DNA of 64,000 nt from positions 128,924 to 192,923 of the forward strand of contig NW_019775462.1 in assembly GCF_001039355.2 (NCBI RefSeq), written 5' to 3'. This document shows positions 37,531-50,547 of this stretch, piece by piece. Both the position numbers and the translations under genes were made by a program. Source of the stretch: Lingula anatina. Taxonomy: Eukaryota; Brachiopoda; Lingulata; Lingulida; Lingulidae. Each line of letters begins with the position of its first letter. Position 1 is the first letter of the stretch. Below the pieces are notes generated by a model, which saw nothing but the letters and a program-made list of their open reading frames with translations, was not told where the DNA came from and did no database searches.

Positions 37531-37636
37531 CTGCATTCCTAAGTCTCTGTTTGCTAGATTTTGTTTCAAATGAACTGCTATGATATTCACAATAATATAT
37601 ATCCTCTTTGTTGGTAGAACAGTTCAAATTTCCCAT
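37531..37636 (-). CDS. candidate alternative first coding exon with possible N-myristoylation start
   Basis: Minus-strand ATG at 37636 opens 35 codons plus one G, ending at a perfect donor GCAG/GTAAGTG in the phase required by the SAM exon at 6302-6373. An in-frame TGA lies upstream. The peptide starts MGNLNCST and continues with KEDIYYCEY and SSFETKSSKQRLRNA. Gly at position 2 with a small residue (Cys) at position 6 fits the loose N-myristoylation pattern, and the Cys could be palmitoylated; that is inference. It is the longest and best-donor alternative start I found, but no homologous leader is known to me. A single perfect donor with an in-phase ATG could still arise by chance in 54 kb. 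Confidence 0.35.
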
Positions 37637-38846
37637 TTTAAAATGCGAAAAGCTCAGTCTTTGATATGTGAAGAATTTAACCCAATTATGTGAAGACTTA
37701 TTTCATAAATGCCAATCATCTTGAAAAAAATCTTGCCATCAATGCATGCTATCTTCAGTTTGATATTTAAAAACACCCATCTTGTAACATTGGTCCTTTT
37801 CTGCCACTGTGAATATTTTCTACATATTTCCAGTTTTGATTTTGCAATCTGTGCAGTTACTTCTGAACATCCACCCAAAGTTGGTTAATATATTTTTAAA
37901 ACAGTCTTTCACAAAACAAAAACTCTAAGCCACAAAACCAGTGTTTATACTTGTATGATACAGATCTATAACTGGACATCAGATTTAATGGCCACTGGAC
38001 ATCATACAAGGCTGGGCATTCATTTTGACTACTGTTGGGCAGTAGTATTGATAGCCATAGGTCATAATGATAATTGCTGGACATCAGTCGTGACTGGACA
38101 AAAGTACAGTAACAGCTGGCCATCCATCAGCACCATAGAACACCAAACAGGTGGGCATGCATCACTTGTGCTTTCTTCCTTCTTAACATCTGGTATAAAT
38201 TTGTTGACAAAGTCAACTAGTTCCTTGAAGATATAATAGTGTTCTGACTATCTTCAGTTGTAAAGAATCATATGGACCCACATTGCAAAGTCTGAATCAA
38301 ATCCTTGTTAATAGATGCTGAGTAACATCCTTTTATTAATCAGATTTTGCTGACCCCAGTATCTCACCTTGCTGAATAATGTATTGCATAAACAGACAAA
38401 AACTGTGCCAATTCTTGAAAGTTTCCCACCTCTATATTCCAGATTAAAAAATCTAGCTGTCCTCCATTGGTGATACGTCGTTTAAATGATTTCTAAGTAA
38501 TTTTCATCAAGCGCATGGTCAGCTTGAGATTTCCTGGCACGATTCCACTAGTGAATCCAATTTCTGAGACCAGCTTATGCATCAGGTCTTATTAGTCAAA
38601 TCACCAAGTAACCAACCATTAGAGACACTCTGTAACATCTCATTAAACTGGCTTTCACTTTCATCCCTTCAGACTAGGATGTGGGTTGGGGATCATGTTG
38701 TACGGGCTGAGAATGGAGTCATCTAAGTAAAGACAGTCACTGAAGCCTCTGTCTCTCATAAGTAGTCTTATTACATAGATAACTTGTAGAGTTATAAAGA
38801 TATATCAAAGCACCTTCACTGTATTTTCTGGGCTGGCATTTTCTCC

Positions 38847-38910
38847 CAAGGTACCTATGCTTTGCACCTCAATAAAATGGCCAAGGTACCTATGCTTTGC
38901 AATAAAATGG
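38847..38910. repeat. imperfect tandem duplication of about 32 bp
   Basis: CCAAGGTACCTATGCTTTGC followed by (CACCTC)AATAAAATGG occurs twice in a row; the second unit lacks six bases. Confidence 0.9.
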
Positions 38911-41900
38911 ATCAAGTGAACAGCCAGAAATAAGGAACACTGTTCTATTGTCTCTTTTTCCATAAATCACGCAAGGACAATCTGTGGATTGAAAATAAAA
39001 TAGTCAAAACAGCTCTTTCTCCTGATCAAAGCATCTCTGGCGTCATGCACAGCCACAGCTGCAATCTTTTCCAATTCTGAATAAAAATTCTGCTGACTTC
39101 TGACACACAAAAGGAATCTCTGCCATTCCCTTGGGGTAATTAATTTTTCCACGAATCCAGCGAATATCCAACCAACAATTTACATGAAAATCAACATGCA
39201 AGGCAAGTATTATTGATCCCTATCCAATGCTGGGTACGATATGGAGGTGACAAAACAATCCTGCTTTCCTACTTCTTGTCAACTGTCAGGCAACATATGC
39301 CTCAGCATATTATAATGTTAATGCAGCAGAAATCACATGAGGAACAGCTTTGCCATTAGTCCCAGTCTAAAAAACCCACTCCCACCTGTGTGAAATGTCG
39401 CATATGTTGATAAGGTTGAGAATACTCAAGATTCGCGAATTGCGTTAGTTGAGCTGCTATTGTGCCAGATGTGTGACATTCATGTAATATGCATATATTT
39501 CAGATTTTCTGGCAGCCTTTTCAGTTCTAAGGCACCACAAGAAAGATATTTACTAAACAATATTTGCTCAGGAAAAAGGTTTTTCTGTGATAAAATGTCA
39601 TGGCTTATGCTAAAAACATTTCCAGATTTGCAAAGGAGTTGTCCTTTGTACAAAACAATAGTATAAAAACCTTCATTAACGTGTCCTAGTCAGATCCATT
39701 CATTTCTGACTAAAGATTCCAACTGAATTCAAAACCTATCATCATGATCTTCAAATAAGCATTACCACTGTCTTGGGCAGCAAGTTATGTTTATAACAAC
39801 ATGATGCATATACCCAGTGTAGATGTAAGTTCCTCCATCAAATATATAGATCTGTCATTGAAGAGGCAAACCGCAAGTATCAAGGTATCTGTTGGACTGC
39901 ATGTGATTCTGTCTTGCACAAATCCAGTTACTTCTATAGTCACTGCCTTTCTTGGAATTATGCTTCCCTCTTATACTGAATAATGCAAAACATTGTCAGC
40001 ACCAAACCCACTTCAATACACCAGCTGGTTGCTTCCAAATATACTATCTAACTAGTCTCTAGTGGCTCGTTTTCCTAGTTTTTAAGGTATATTACGGCAC
40101 AAGGCTGTTCCTTGTCCCTCCCTCCTTATGCCAATTATTGGCCCCTGGTGTAGTCCTTCTTTCAGCAATTTGTCTGTCTAATTAAAGGAGTGAAAATAAC
40201 CTTTTCCTACCCAGTATAATCAGATTATAGAAGAGTGTACACATCCATCTGCAAGCCTTTCCAAACAGCACTTTCATCTGAGTGACCAGCAAGTACAAGT
40301 GGCTGGAATGATGATGGTCAGGGAAATAGCCAGAGGTCAGTTAGGTCAGTTTAATCAAATTGTGTGGTTATGCAACTTGGGGGAGGGGGGGGTAGATGTA
40401 GTATAGATCCAAGTGTTAAGTTTCAGTGCTCTGATTGCCTGGATATGGCAACACTATCCAGAGGATCACTGTCATGAGACAACATGAAGAGAAAAGTTTA
40501 ACATCCTTTCCACATCTGCTGACCATCTTTAACCAGGCCACCACTTCAGTTTTCCAGAGAAAAAAAACTTTTGTTGATAAAAAAATATAAACAAATTAAG
40601 TGCAAAATCCAAATTAATCTGTCTGAATTCCACAAAATCTTGATCGAACCTGCTTATTTCTCAATTGTCCAAATCTTCCTGACCCAACACCAAAAGACAA
40701 AAGGCAACTTGACCGGTAGGTTAAAGGTGACTTGAACCACTGGACAGCCAAGGCTGAGTGACTGCTTGACCAGTTGGAAGAATTCAATGTGGTACTGATA
40801 TGTTTCCACTAAACCATGGAGACCCCTGTTGTGATTAATCGCTTGACCGCTCAAGCCAGTAATTCCCCATTGGCTGGCAGCATGTCCACTGAACATCACC
40901 TACGTCTAAATGGACATTGGAGAGGGAAAGAGAGCATCTAGTTACATAAAGCTGCCAGCCAAGAATTTGGTAACTAAATCAACGTCATGCAGCTAAAGTG
41001 ACATTCTGAAGATTTTTTCCATTCTTATCTCTCTCACCTTTCCTTCCTGCACATATTTTCACAAGAGAGATTTCATAGTCCTTACTGCTCTGAAGGATAT
41101 ACTTTCTAGCTAGATCCACTAGAACTTATTTTCTGGTGACACTTGTTACTTGCTGCTCAAAGATAATTCATTCCACACTACAATATCTTTTCATTTTGAA
41201 CAAAAGATAAAGCATTTAAAATTTATTAACCTTCCATTAGATGACAGTAGCTTAGAGCCCAAGCTTTTGTTGGTGATAAAGAAGAGACAAAACCATAATA
41301 AGGACATTTTTACAGGCAGGTGTTGAGTTGAAAAGAGAAGGAGTTTCAACATTATACTCACTGAATTATTCAGCATCACCTGAACTGCTAAGCTTTATAT
41401 TAACCCAATGCTGAGAAAGAAACCTACTTAAATAATTCAAAGTAATAAAAACTATAACATAATTCAGAATTGCCACAGATTTTCCATGATATTTAGGTCA
41501 TGGTTTTGATCACTCTGACATATGATGTTGATGATGCAATTTTATGTAGGAAACTGTAGAAGTTCTCCCCCCCTTCCATCTGATGATTCTTTCATCAGAT
41601 TGTGCAGTTATACAATAGTTTTACATATGAAAATATATCCAGCAAGAACTATATAACATTTTAATACACAATAATGTATTAAAAAATACAATTTTTATTC
41701 AGAATATCTGACTTCACATATATCAAAAAAATAAACTGTACCAGACCTAAAGCAAGGGAAAGAGGATATGTGATTTCAGTAATATAAATCCCTGGCATTA
41801 AACAAGACTGAAACTATCCAATAAATAAATACAACACGAGTTCCAATTTGTTCCCTTAAAATAATGAAAAAATCTAGGCACACAGTTTGGGTCAGCAAGT

Positions 41901-42216
41901 TCCATTAGTTCATTTTTCTCCTTCCCCCAAACTTTTTTATGTATAGAATCGAAAACGTGACCAGATCAAAAAGCTATACATAAAAGCTGCTCTTCAGCTA
42001 AAAGCTAAAAGGCCTTAAGAACCCATTACTATTATAGCTGTTGGTATTTTCTTTTTGTAGCTCAAAACACCAAACCACTGATGTAGAAAGTGGCCTGTCC
42101 ATGATCACGATCTGCTCAATATAGTTCAAAAACCTCCAAAGACTGAATAAGAACGCAGTCACACCAAAACTTGATCCAAGTAAGGCTTGCGTAAATGCAC
42201 CCATATGCCATTAAGA

Positions 42217-42348
42217 GTTAGTGCACTGGGGGGATTACAGCCAAAGTCAAAATTTAGCTCAATTCCAAAGTGATCCCATATAATACCTGTGTGAAGGACT
42301 CCCAATGCTAGTATTGGTGCACTAGGGGGTTAGAGCCACAAAGTCAAT
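42217..42348. repeat. diverged direct repeat, period about 97 bp
   Basis: GTGCACTGGGGGGATTACAG and GTGCACTAGGGGGTTAGAG, each followed by CC-A-AAAGTCAA, occur about 97 bp apart. Confidence 0.65.
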
Positions 42349-43186
42349 CAATCGGACCATCTTAATCTCCTATTGGGAAGGCATTAAGTCAAGTCTAAGG
42401 TTGGAGACAGTCAGACCCTCCTGATGGGATTATCCTAATTGGCTGGGCACAGGTAATCCAGCCAGGTAAAAGATCCCATAATTAAGGGACTTAGAATGTC
42501 CAAAGTGTACTGACCTACCTCTGCGCTGACCAGTGGCGTCTAGGTATTCTAAGGGTAGATAAGATAGTGCCTGCCCCAGGGGGACATCAGAGAGTCTTGG
42601 AATAATAAACAACTGTACAGTGTAAATCAAATAACCAAATAGGCATGGGTATTTTTAGAATTGCTCAGGATTGAATAACAAACGATGAGTTTTGAGTTTG
42701 AACCACCTTGTTGATCTTTATTATCTTTATTATACAATTAAATCTAAAGATCATCGTGAAAGCTGTACAATAAAAAAGGAAGGAGAAAGGAAAGGAAAAT
42801 CTGGGAATATAATTGCAGCATCTGCCTTCATTTTATTTTCTCCTTCTTGACCAAACTGGAAACTTCACTTCCTACTTTCCACTCAGGGTGCAGAAACACC
42901 TTCAATCTGTGTGTGGTAGCAGATGAGAAGACAGCCCTTATTGCCTTTACAGTGTGTTTCATCATCTTGTTTTAACATTAAATTAGGGAAGTGGCTTTCC
43001 ACACATTTCAAGCTGCAATAACATGCAGTAAGTGTGATGGGTTGTCAGTCAAGGCTAACAGCTCATGCATGTTTTAACAGGGTTATGTGTGGTTTGGCTA
43101 CAGCGTGTATGAGAAACACGTGAGAAAATGGTACAGTCTAAATATTGGGTGTTATGTGAAGTAATTGATGATACTAATATCCACAA

Positions 43187-43189
<3 letters not shown>

Positions 43190-43220
<31 letters not shown>
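43190..43220. repeat. GT microsatellite
   Basis: About 15 GT units. Confidence 0.96.
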
Positions 43221-43223
<3 letters not shown>

Positions 43224-44990
43224 CATGTGCACCCCTGTATGCATATAATAGGTAAAATAATAAAGTTTTTAAATTCACAGAATATATTATTAATGATATT
43301 TTAGTATTAATAAACAATATTATTTTGCAGGTATAAAGTTTGATATCTCAAGGACCCTAGGCCAGTGATAATTTATGTCTTCCCTCATCCTTTCTCCCTG
43401 GAGCTGCACATCTTCACACACACCCACAGACACCAGGGAATCTGATAACTGTCATAAACGTCTGCCAAATTCATAATCAGACCATTACAGCCCAGTGGTC
43501 AGCAGACCAAGTGGCTGGAGAGGATCAAGACCGGAGACCAGCAGTCAGCTGGGTGGAACTAAATCAATTTCCTTATTTCCAGTTTTATGACCAAAAAAAC
43601 GCCCAGATTCAGTATAAAGCAAAAGATTCAACATTTCTGTCAAATTCTGCCACTAAAACAGTAAAGTTTGCAAATATTCCCTGTGTGAAACGAGCTTCAT
43701 GCCAGGAAAGATTAGGACATTGGAGCCTTTAAATCTGTGTCCATCAATATCCATAGTGTACCCAAGGAGATCTGGTGATATCTGACCACAGGGAGGCAGC
43801 ACCGAGGTATTATTAGATTAACATTAAGCTATGAAGATGGCATTCAGAAAAATTTAAAATGTCATGTCTGTTTTTCTGTTTTGTTTTATAACCGAGATGT
43901 ATTGTTGCCAGACAGGAAGGCATCTATGGGGGCAATGGAGAGAATTAATGTGTCAAAGGAGTCAAGTTCAAAGCTCCTCCTTTCTAACACCAATACACAC
44001 CACTTGAAAAACCACTTCCAAAATAATCCCCAACTGTCAACTCCCTCCAAAGGTAACCAGCTTAAATTAATTCTTCCATGTACCTCATTATTTACCAATA
44101 ATATCTGTCTAATATCATCACAATGAGAAATCGGACTAACAGAAACTGGATTTTCAATAAGTCAAGTTCATCAGTGGGTATTGTTATAGGTATTCACAGA
44201 CAACCTGATCCCATCGACTTTCCATGGATCAATTTGAGAGTAAACTGCCCCCTAAGTTTGATCGTATTACCACAGTCAGCAGTCAAGTCAATGGTGTGTA
44301 AACAGAGTAGGGAAGGATTGTGGTTTGAACCAGCCACCTTTCTTCCAGTTGTCAAATACTGGTTTGACATTCAGTAGTCCCTTGTTGAAAATGGCTCTGT
44401 TTCTAGTTGTCACGTACTTGTGTTTTATCAACAGAGATGAAATGTTATTGTGTAAAAATAATACGCCTGATGACAGCCTCTTTATAGGCAACTCATGCAC
44501 CGAGGCAACTCCATATCACTAGACTTCAAACTCTTATTCTCAAATTAAATGCCACCTTATTGTCCATGGTACTGACTTCATTTGCAGTTTGCATCTTTTT
44601 CTGAAACTGTCTCACTATAGTGAGGTATCCATAATAGTAGATAATCCAGACATAAATTATTATTTTAATTAATTATTATTATTATTATTAATTCATAATT
44701 AGCCCCCCCCCCAAAAGAAAAGAAATCTCTCACAAAAATATCACCCTACCATTAATAGACATGTCATAATCATCCAACAAGAAACTTAATCCAAATCACA
44801 AAAATAAAACAAACAAAACAAAGCACAAACAAAGAGAGAGAAAGAGAAAGAGCTCTCCTCCCTGTCAACAGGAGGGCTTGGTGTTGCAGGAACAGATGAA
44901 GGAGGCACACAACACCTCTGAGCAGCAGATTAGCATGCTTTGGTACTTCACATCCTGACTTTTCACACCTTCCCAGCGCAAACAACCACC

Positions 44991-45088
44991 TTATAAACCA
45001 GCCCGCGCCGACATCGTGTCTCGTCAGAGTAAACACTGCAACCCTAAGACATGCAAAATGCTTGTAGTCCGGGCTAAAAGTTAACAAG
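44991..45088 (+). promoter_or_regulatory. candidate plus-strand core promoter and non-coding first exon
   Basis: TTATAAA at 44991-44997, then a CpG-dense patch (AGCCCGCGCCGACATCGTGT, about six CpGs in 35 bases, in an otherwise CpG-poor region). An initiator-like TCAGAGT has its A at 45026, about 33 bases from the TATA. Downstream, the sequence runs without a long frame to AACAAG and a strong donor GTAAGTG at 45089. This would be antisense to the DLC-like gene. No downstream acceptor or coding exon on the plus strand could be identified. Confidence 0.3.
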
Positions 45089-45214
45089 GTAAGTGATAGA
45101 GGTGAAGATTGTGGGAATGGGGTTAATGGGTCCTTTTGGAGTTTGTGTGTTCATGGTGGGGGTGGTTAGGGAGATTGGGAGGAGGGGCATTCATGGTCCT
45201 CTTGGATTTTGCAA

Positions 45215-45220
<6 letters not shown>

Positions 45221-45246
<26 letters not shown>
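45221..45246. repeat. AG microsatellite
   Basis: About 13 AG units followed by ACAGAGAGATAG. Confidence 0.93.
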
Positions 45247-45255
<9 letters not shown>

Positions 45256-46796
45256 TAGAAGGGAGTGAGGCAAAGATACATTAAAGTACTATAAAGTTTG
45301 AACAAAAGGCTTGTAATGCTGAAGCAAGAGGATAAATGGGAGAGCTGACTCCTAACAAAAAATCTCTTTTTCAAAAAGAAAAAAATCACAACACAGACAC
45401 TACAAAACTGCTCTCAGCTAACAAACCCATTTTAGACTATTTCCTAAATATTCTTTAAGGCATCTCCAAATAAAGAAACCTCTTTGAAATGTCTACCTTA
45501 ACCTAGAGACATGAGCAGCTGGAATTTACACACACCACAGAGCAAATTAGCCTAGCACCTTTTATCGCAGTGCCTAATCTACTTATATAGCGATATCAAA
45601 GCTATCTCCCCATCGCCTCACTTCTCGTGGTTGCCATAATACAAACCTCTTGATAGTGGCCAATTACAGAGTTAGGAGAGGAAGATAGGTGTTTGGCAAT
45701 CATCAAATGACTTCAAAGCAAGCATGGGGTTGGTGGGGTAAGAAGGTGGCAAAGCGAAGGTGGAGTTTTAGAAAAGCATGTAAAGGTCTCTTTTTTTAGT
45801 CCAATTTTAGTCCCAACTTAAATCACTTGTCACTTTGTAGGCTCACTGCAGTTTTGCTGGTAAGGTGAACTCCACGATGTGTTAGATGTGACAGAACACA
45901 ATTCATCCAAGCACAACCTTCATAATGTGTCTATAAAAAAACATCTAAAACGTAAGTGTAGCAATGATGTTGAAATATTATAGAAACACAACTTCTCAGC
46001 ATTTATCTGATCCAGCCTATTTTCTTTTTCTAAATCATCAGGATTTTTGACTTAACCAGCCTCAGATGATAGGCAACAACTTAGTGCTAGGTAGAAAAAT
46101 AATGAGGTATTTCTTTTTCTTATTTGACAAAATATTCCTTCTCACTGCAAAATTCACAGTAGCTAGAAGTCTATTCCAAGGATAGGGTAAGAGAATGCTA
46201 TAAAAGGAGGAAATCTCTCCCCCTCCCCTGAATCCCCTCACCCACTCCCCTCCCCCATACCCCCATCCATATCTTAAAAATAGTTTTCTACAACTTCTGA
46301 ACCCATCTTTTTGACAACTGAATGATGGAAGTGACCAAAAAGGAGGAAGAATCCTTTCCCTGCATTTGTTTCAAGCCACAAACGTGTTCCTATTGGGCAG
46401 CAACATGGAGCCAGAATACCTGGGATTATCGACCATTGAACAGCTGACCCTCAAAGCTATTGGTAAACAACAACGTGAAAACCACATAAACAAGAGATCA
46501 ACTTGTCAGTATTCGAATGTTCACAGTTCTGATACTGCATGCTTGTAGTGCTTGCATTACAAGAAAGTTGGCACAGGATGTAAAAACCAAGAACCTACAG
46601 GAATACAAATGGCAGAAGTATTTTTTGTCTGTAAGCAGTTTTAGAATGTAAAAGGAAGTGTACCAGTGCACTAAGTCAAACATTAAATGGTGAGGTAGTT
46701 TATCTGACCTTTAAAAGAATTGACCTAACTGCATGACCTAAACAATTTTTATGTTTCAACAACTTGATGTCCAACATTTCTTTTAGAATCCATTTT

Positions 46797-46800
<4 letters not shown>

Positions 46801-46861
<61 letters not shown>
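46801..46861. repeat. CT microsatellite
   Basis: About 30 uninterrupted CT units. Confidence 0.98.
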
Positions 46862-46864
<3 letters not shown>

Positions 46865-48041
46865 CCCCTCCCAATAATTCTTCAGCCATTTCAACAACAC
46901 ATGGCAAGAACATAAAATAAAAAGTGGCTCCTTAAAAAATCTCTCCATGTTTATAAAAGTTAACATGCACCTCTGTACACAATAGTTGGTGGCATATCTG
47001 ATATCCTTGAGAACTGGTAAAAACCTTGTTTAAAAACATTTTCTTAGACCTGTGTTCTGTCAACTACATAGCATGCATAATTGGTACCAAAGGCACACCC
47101 AATAAGGCAGTAAAGTGCATTACAATCAGCAATAAAAACCCCCACAGATAAATACAAATGATGATGATATGAATGAAGATACCGCAAAAGATAGGAGAAA
47201 ATTTTGTTTAATTGTGTAATTAGACTTGAGGCAAAACCATATGGGAATCATACATTCTATAAAGACATTTTCATTTGACAAATACAAATTATGTAGTGTT
47301 GATAGCAAACAAATGAGTCCATTACTCTAAATTTATAACGCTATAAAAGTGAGATCTTTTGACTGCTGATTGCAGTAAAGAGCCTTTTTGAACAATTAAA
47401 ATCCAGGAAAATCCCTGCTCTCAGAAACAAAGTTTGTGAACTATCATTATAAGCATAAAATTACACAATATTACAAATGAGGACTCAAAATATGATTTAG
47501 AGAAAATCATAAAACAAAACAAAAAAAAAGATGTTAGGCTTTGAAGCTGGTCCGTACACATGGTTTTAAGCCTAAGAAATGTAATAATCACCTCAGTTTC
47601 ACCACGGGCCAATCATTATCTCAAGACTGGGATTTGAATCAGGACATAATGACCTCATTTCAAGTCAATAATTGATTAATAAAACAAATTTTTGGCGTAA
47701 ATAGGACAAAAAAATGCATGATATTTGCCAGTAGCTCACAGCATGTTTTAACCCTCTTCTGGTTAGTGACAACTTTTCTCTCATTTCAATGTTTTATGTT
47801 TATAAAAAGACAAAAAAACACCTCAAATTACAACAATTCCCAGCTGAAATGTCTTGAGTTCACCAAACTAAAACAAACCTTCTAAAGAGACAATGGAACA
47901 CAAGGCAAAACCATTCAGAACTTCTCTTGAACAAATTCCAGTTCCGAATTTGAGCCAAAGAAAGTGAATTAAATTACACGGTTAGGCTATTACTATTTCT
48001 CCTATAAGCCTTGGATAAGGGCACAGCTGTAGTAGAGTAAT

Positions 48042-48060
48042 ACAAAAAAAAAAAAAAAAA
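48042..48060. repeat. poly-A run
   Basis: Nineteen A; no element body recognised upstream. Confidence 0.9.
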
Positions 48061-50218
48061 TACTCTTGGAACCAGATTCATTATAAAGGTGATTTCAAAG
48101 ACAACAGAGTTAAAGGACTGCTCAAAAATACATAGGTAACTGTATATGAAAAGTTTTCCAATCCAATCTATGATAGATATAATTCTATGTATTAATTGTG
48201 GAGTGTAATTGCCAGTGAAATTGTACTACCAAGTGCACTTAGCTTTGCAAATATTGGAGTTCCCTTAGAAGCAGGCACAAGAAACCCTTTTAAAAATAAT
48301 TGTGTTACAACTATAGCCTACCTTATCTATAGCCTTGAACATGTCTTTCCATACTTCACATCAAACAAAGATTCACAGAGACCACAAAACATCCACTAGC
48401 ACATACAATACCTTAGCTCCATTCTAATAAATGTCTCTACTTACTGCCTATAAATACATATGAATGATCATTCCTACCCAATTACCAAATTAAAGCAGAC
48501 AGTTCTTTTAACTCATTTATTTCTTTAAAAACATTTCTATAAACACACTGATAAAAAAAACAACAACACGATTGCCTTGTTAACTTTCTTGGACTGCGGA
48601 CCGTGTGAGGCCATCTGTAAACTTTGATTTTGTCTGACTAAACCCTGCCTTGCCCTACTGGGAGCACAAGTTCCAATTAACCCCAATACTAAACTCAGGA
48701 AACCTTACAAAAGAACCCTTTTCTTTTCCTTTTTTTATTTTCTTATTTTTTTCTATCAGACTATTTTCCATCTGGGTGAGCTGGAGCTTTTTCAACCCAA
48801 ACATACCTGTAATGATTATCAGTTAAAAGTACAGAACTTGTTTTTCTTGCCTTTTAATGATCATCTTAAATAAGCATGCTTTGTTTTTGTTGTTCATTCT
48901 GTAATAAAATTGTTACTCATTTTTGATTTTGTATCTTTTTGTTGCAATTTTAATGGGTTTATCCTGGCATATGTAGCAGGAGGACAATTTTAATGATGCG
49001 TCATGGCGTTTCCATGCAAATAGATGCACACTGAACATACCTCTCCTGAATTTCTAGCTGTCATTCAAAACATAGTATTCTGTACAAAAGTAATCTGCTT
49101 CAAGAGACAAAAACTGAATGATCCTCTGTAACATTTATGCTTTCAAGATATGTAGATGTATACAAAAATGTTTATACAAGAAACGGGAATTATGCATACT
49201 AAAAAAATCTTATAATACTGGTGAACTGTTGGAACAGGAAAACGATTCCTATAGTGCAGCAGCAGCTGCACTGAATTGACCCCATTCATTCAACAACGCT
49301 CATTCACCAACTGCTGAAACATTCATTCATTGCCTCCAATGAAGTCTGCATGGTCATGTGCCATCAGCATCAGCATCTGAGAATTCTATTAGCTCCAGGA
49401 ACAGCTGTGACCAAATGCCTCCAAGTTTTTTAGAGCCTCTTTCTCCCTATTTAATTCCATGTTAATAGTACAGACATACAACCTGACCCACTGACTGGTA
49501 CTACCCAAACAAACTCAAGTTTCTGACCACCAATGGTGTCTGGAGAAAAAGTTCTGGTCAAGTTTGGGTCAGATGGATGTTGCTGCTTCTCAGAGGACAT
49601 TCCAGTGAAATATGAACCAGTCACAATATGTTTTAAATCATTAACTTGAAAAAAAAAGTAGTTTAGGGTATTGCTATGTCCATTGATATAAACAAGGCAG
49701 CAAAGCTGTCAAATGTACAGACAAAAAACAGAAAATAAAGATGCAAAATAGGTCATTTTGTCAATTTTGATGCAATAATAAATAATGCTTATAATAGCAC
49801 TGTCAGTCAACACTGAATTCTAATCATGCACAACAGGTACCATGGTCAATAACAGGAGTGAACCCAGAGATATTTTCTGATAGTATTCCAAAGTATCTAT
49901 GTTGATCCATCCCCCATTATTATGGTCTTCCAACAGAAAAAAAATAGATACCAGTCAATATAAACTTAATAACCTGACCGTCTTCCGGAAGACCCAGAAG
50001 ATGGTCTCAATCCACCCCTTCAATAAGATTACAGTTTCAGGATCATGAGAGTTCAAATTCACATGATGAAAGTCTCAATTTTTGAAAAATGATGACAGTG
50101 CATAAAATAATATTACATAATGTTTAAAGACATAAAAAACAATACAACTGCTTACGTGGAAATAAAGACAAGACAGCACGGTTCTGAAATGTTTTTTTCC
50201 CCATTTTTAACAATTTTT

Positions 50219-50547
50219 NNNNNNNNNNNNNNNNNNNNNNNNNNNNNNNNNNNNNNNNNNNNNNNNNNNNNNNNNNNNNNNNNNNNNNNNNNNNNNNNNN
50301 NNNNNNNNNNNNNNNNNNNNNNNNNNNNNNNNNNNNNNNNNNNNNNNNNNNNNNNNNNNNNNNNNNNNNNNNNNNNNNNNNNNNNNNNNNNNNNNNNNNN
50401 NNNNNNNNNNNNNNNNNNNNNNNNNNNNNNNNNNNNNNNNNNNNNNNNNNNNNNNNNNNNNNNNNNNNNNNNNNNNNNNNNNNNNNNNNNNNNNNNNNNN
50501 NNNNNNNNNNNNNNNNNNNNNNNNNNNNNNNNNNNNNNNNNNNNNNN
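50219..50547. other. assembly gap of 329 N
   Basis: Unknown sequence. The flanks show no exon boundary. Any open frame drawn through it is meaningless. Confidence 0.99.

Noticed and set aside
42531-42600. Protein-like minus-strand frame (RLSDVPLGQALSYLPLEYLD) ending at AGAG/GTAGGT
   Set aside because: No ATG before the stop and only a weak AAG acceptor; the donor is mediocre. Kept out of the features, though RNA-seq could rescue it.
44280-44345. B-box-like GGTTTGAACCAGCC, possible tRNA or SINE
   Set aside because: No A box at the right distance and no cloverleaf.
44770-45087. 105-residue minus-strand open frame
   Set aside because: Contains an AG/CT-derived Ser-Leu repeat and no domain; it overlaps the CpG patch that gives a better plus-strand reading.
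47610-47645. B-box-like GGATTTGAATCAGG
   Set aside because: No A box within 80 bases upstream; isolated resemblance.
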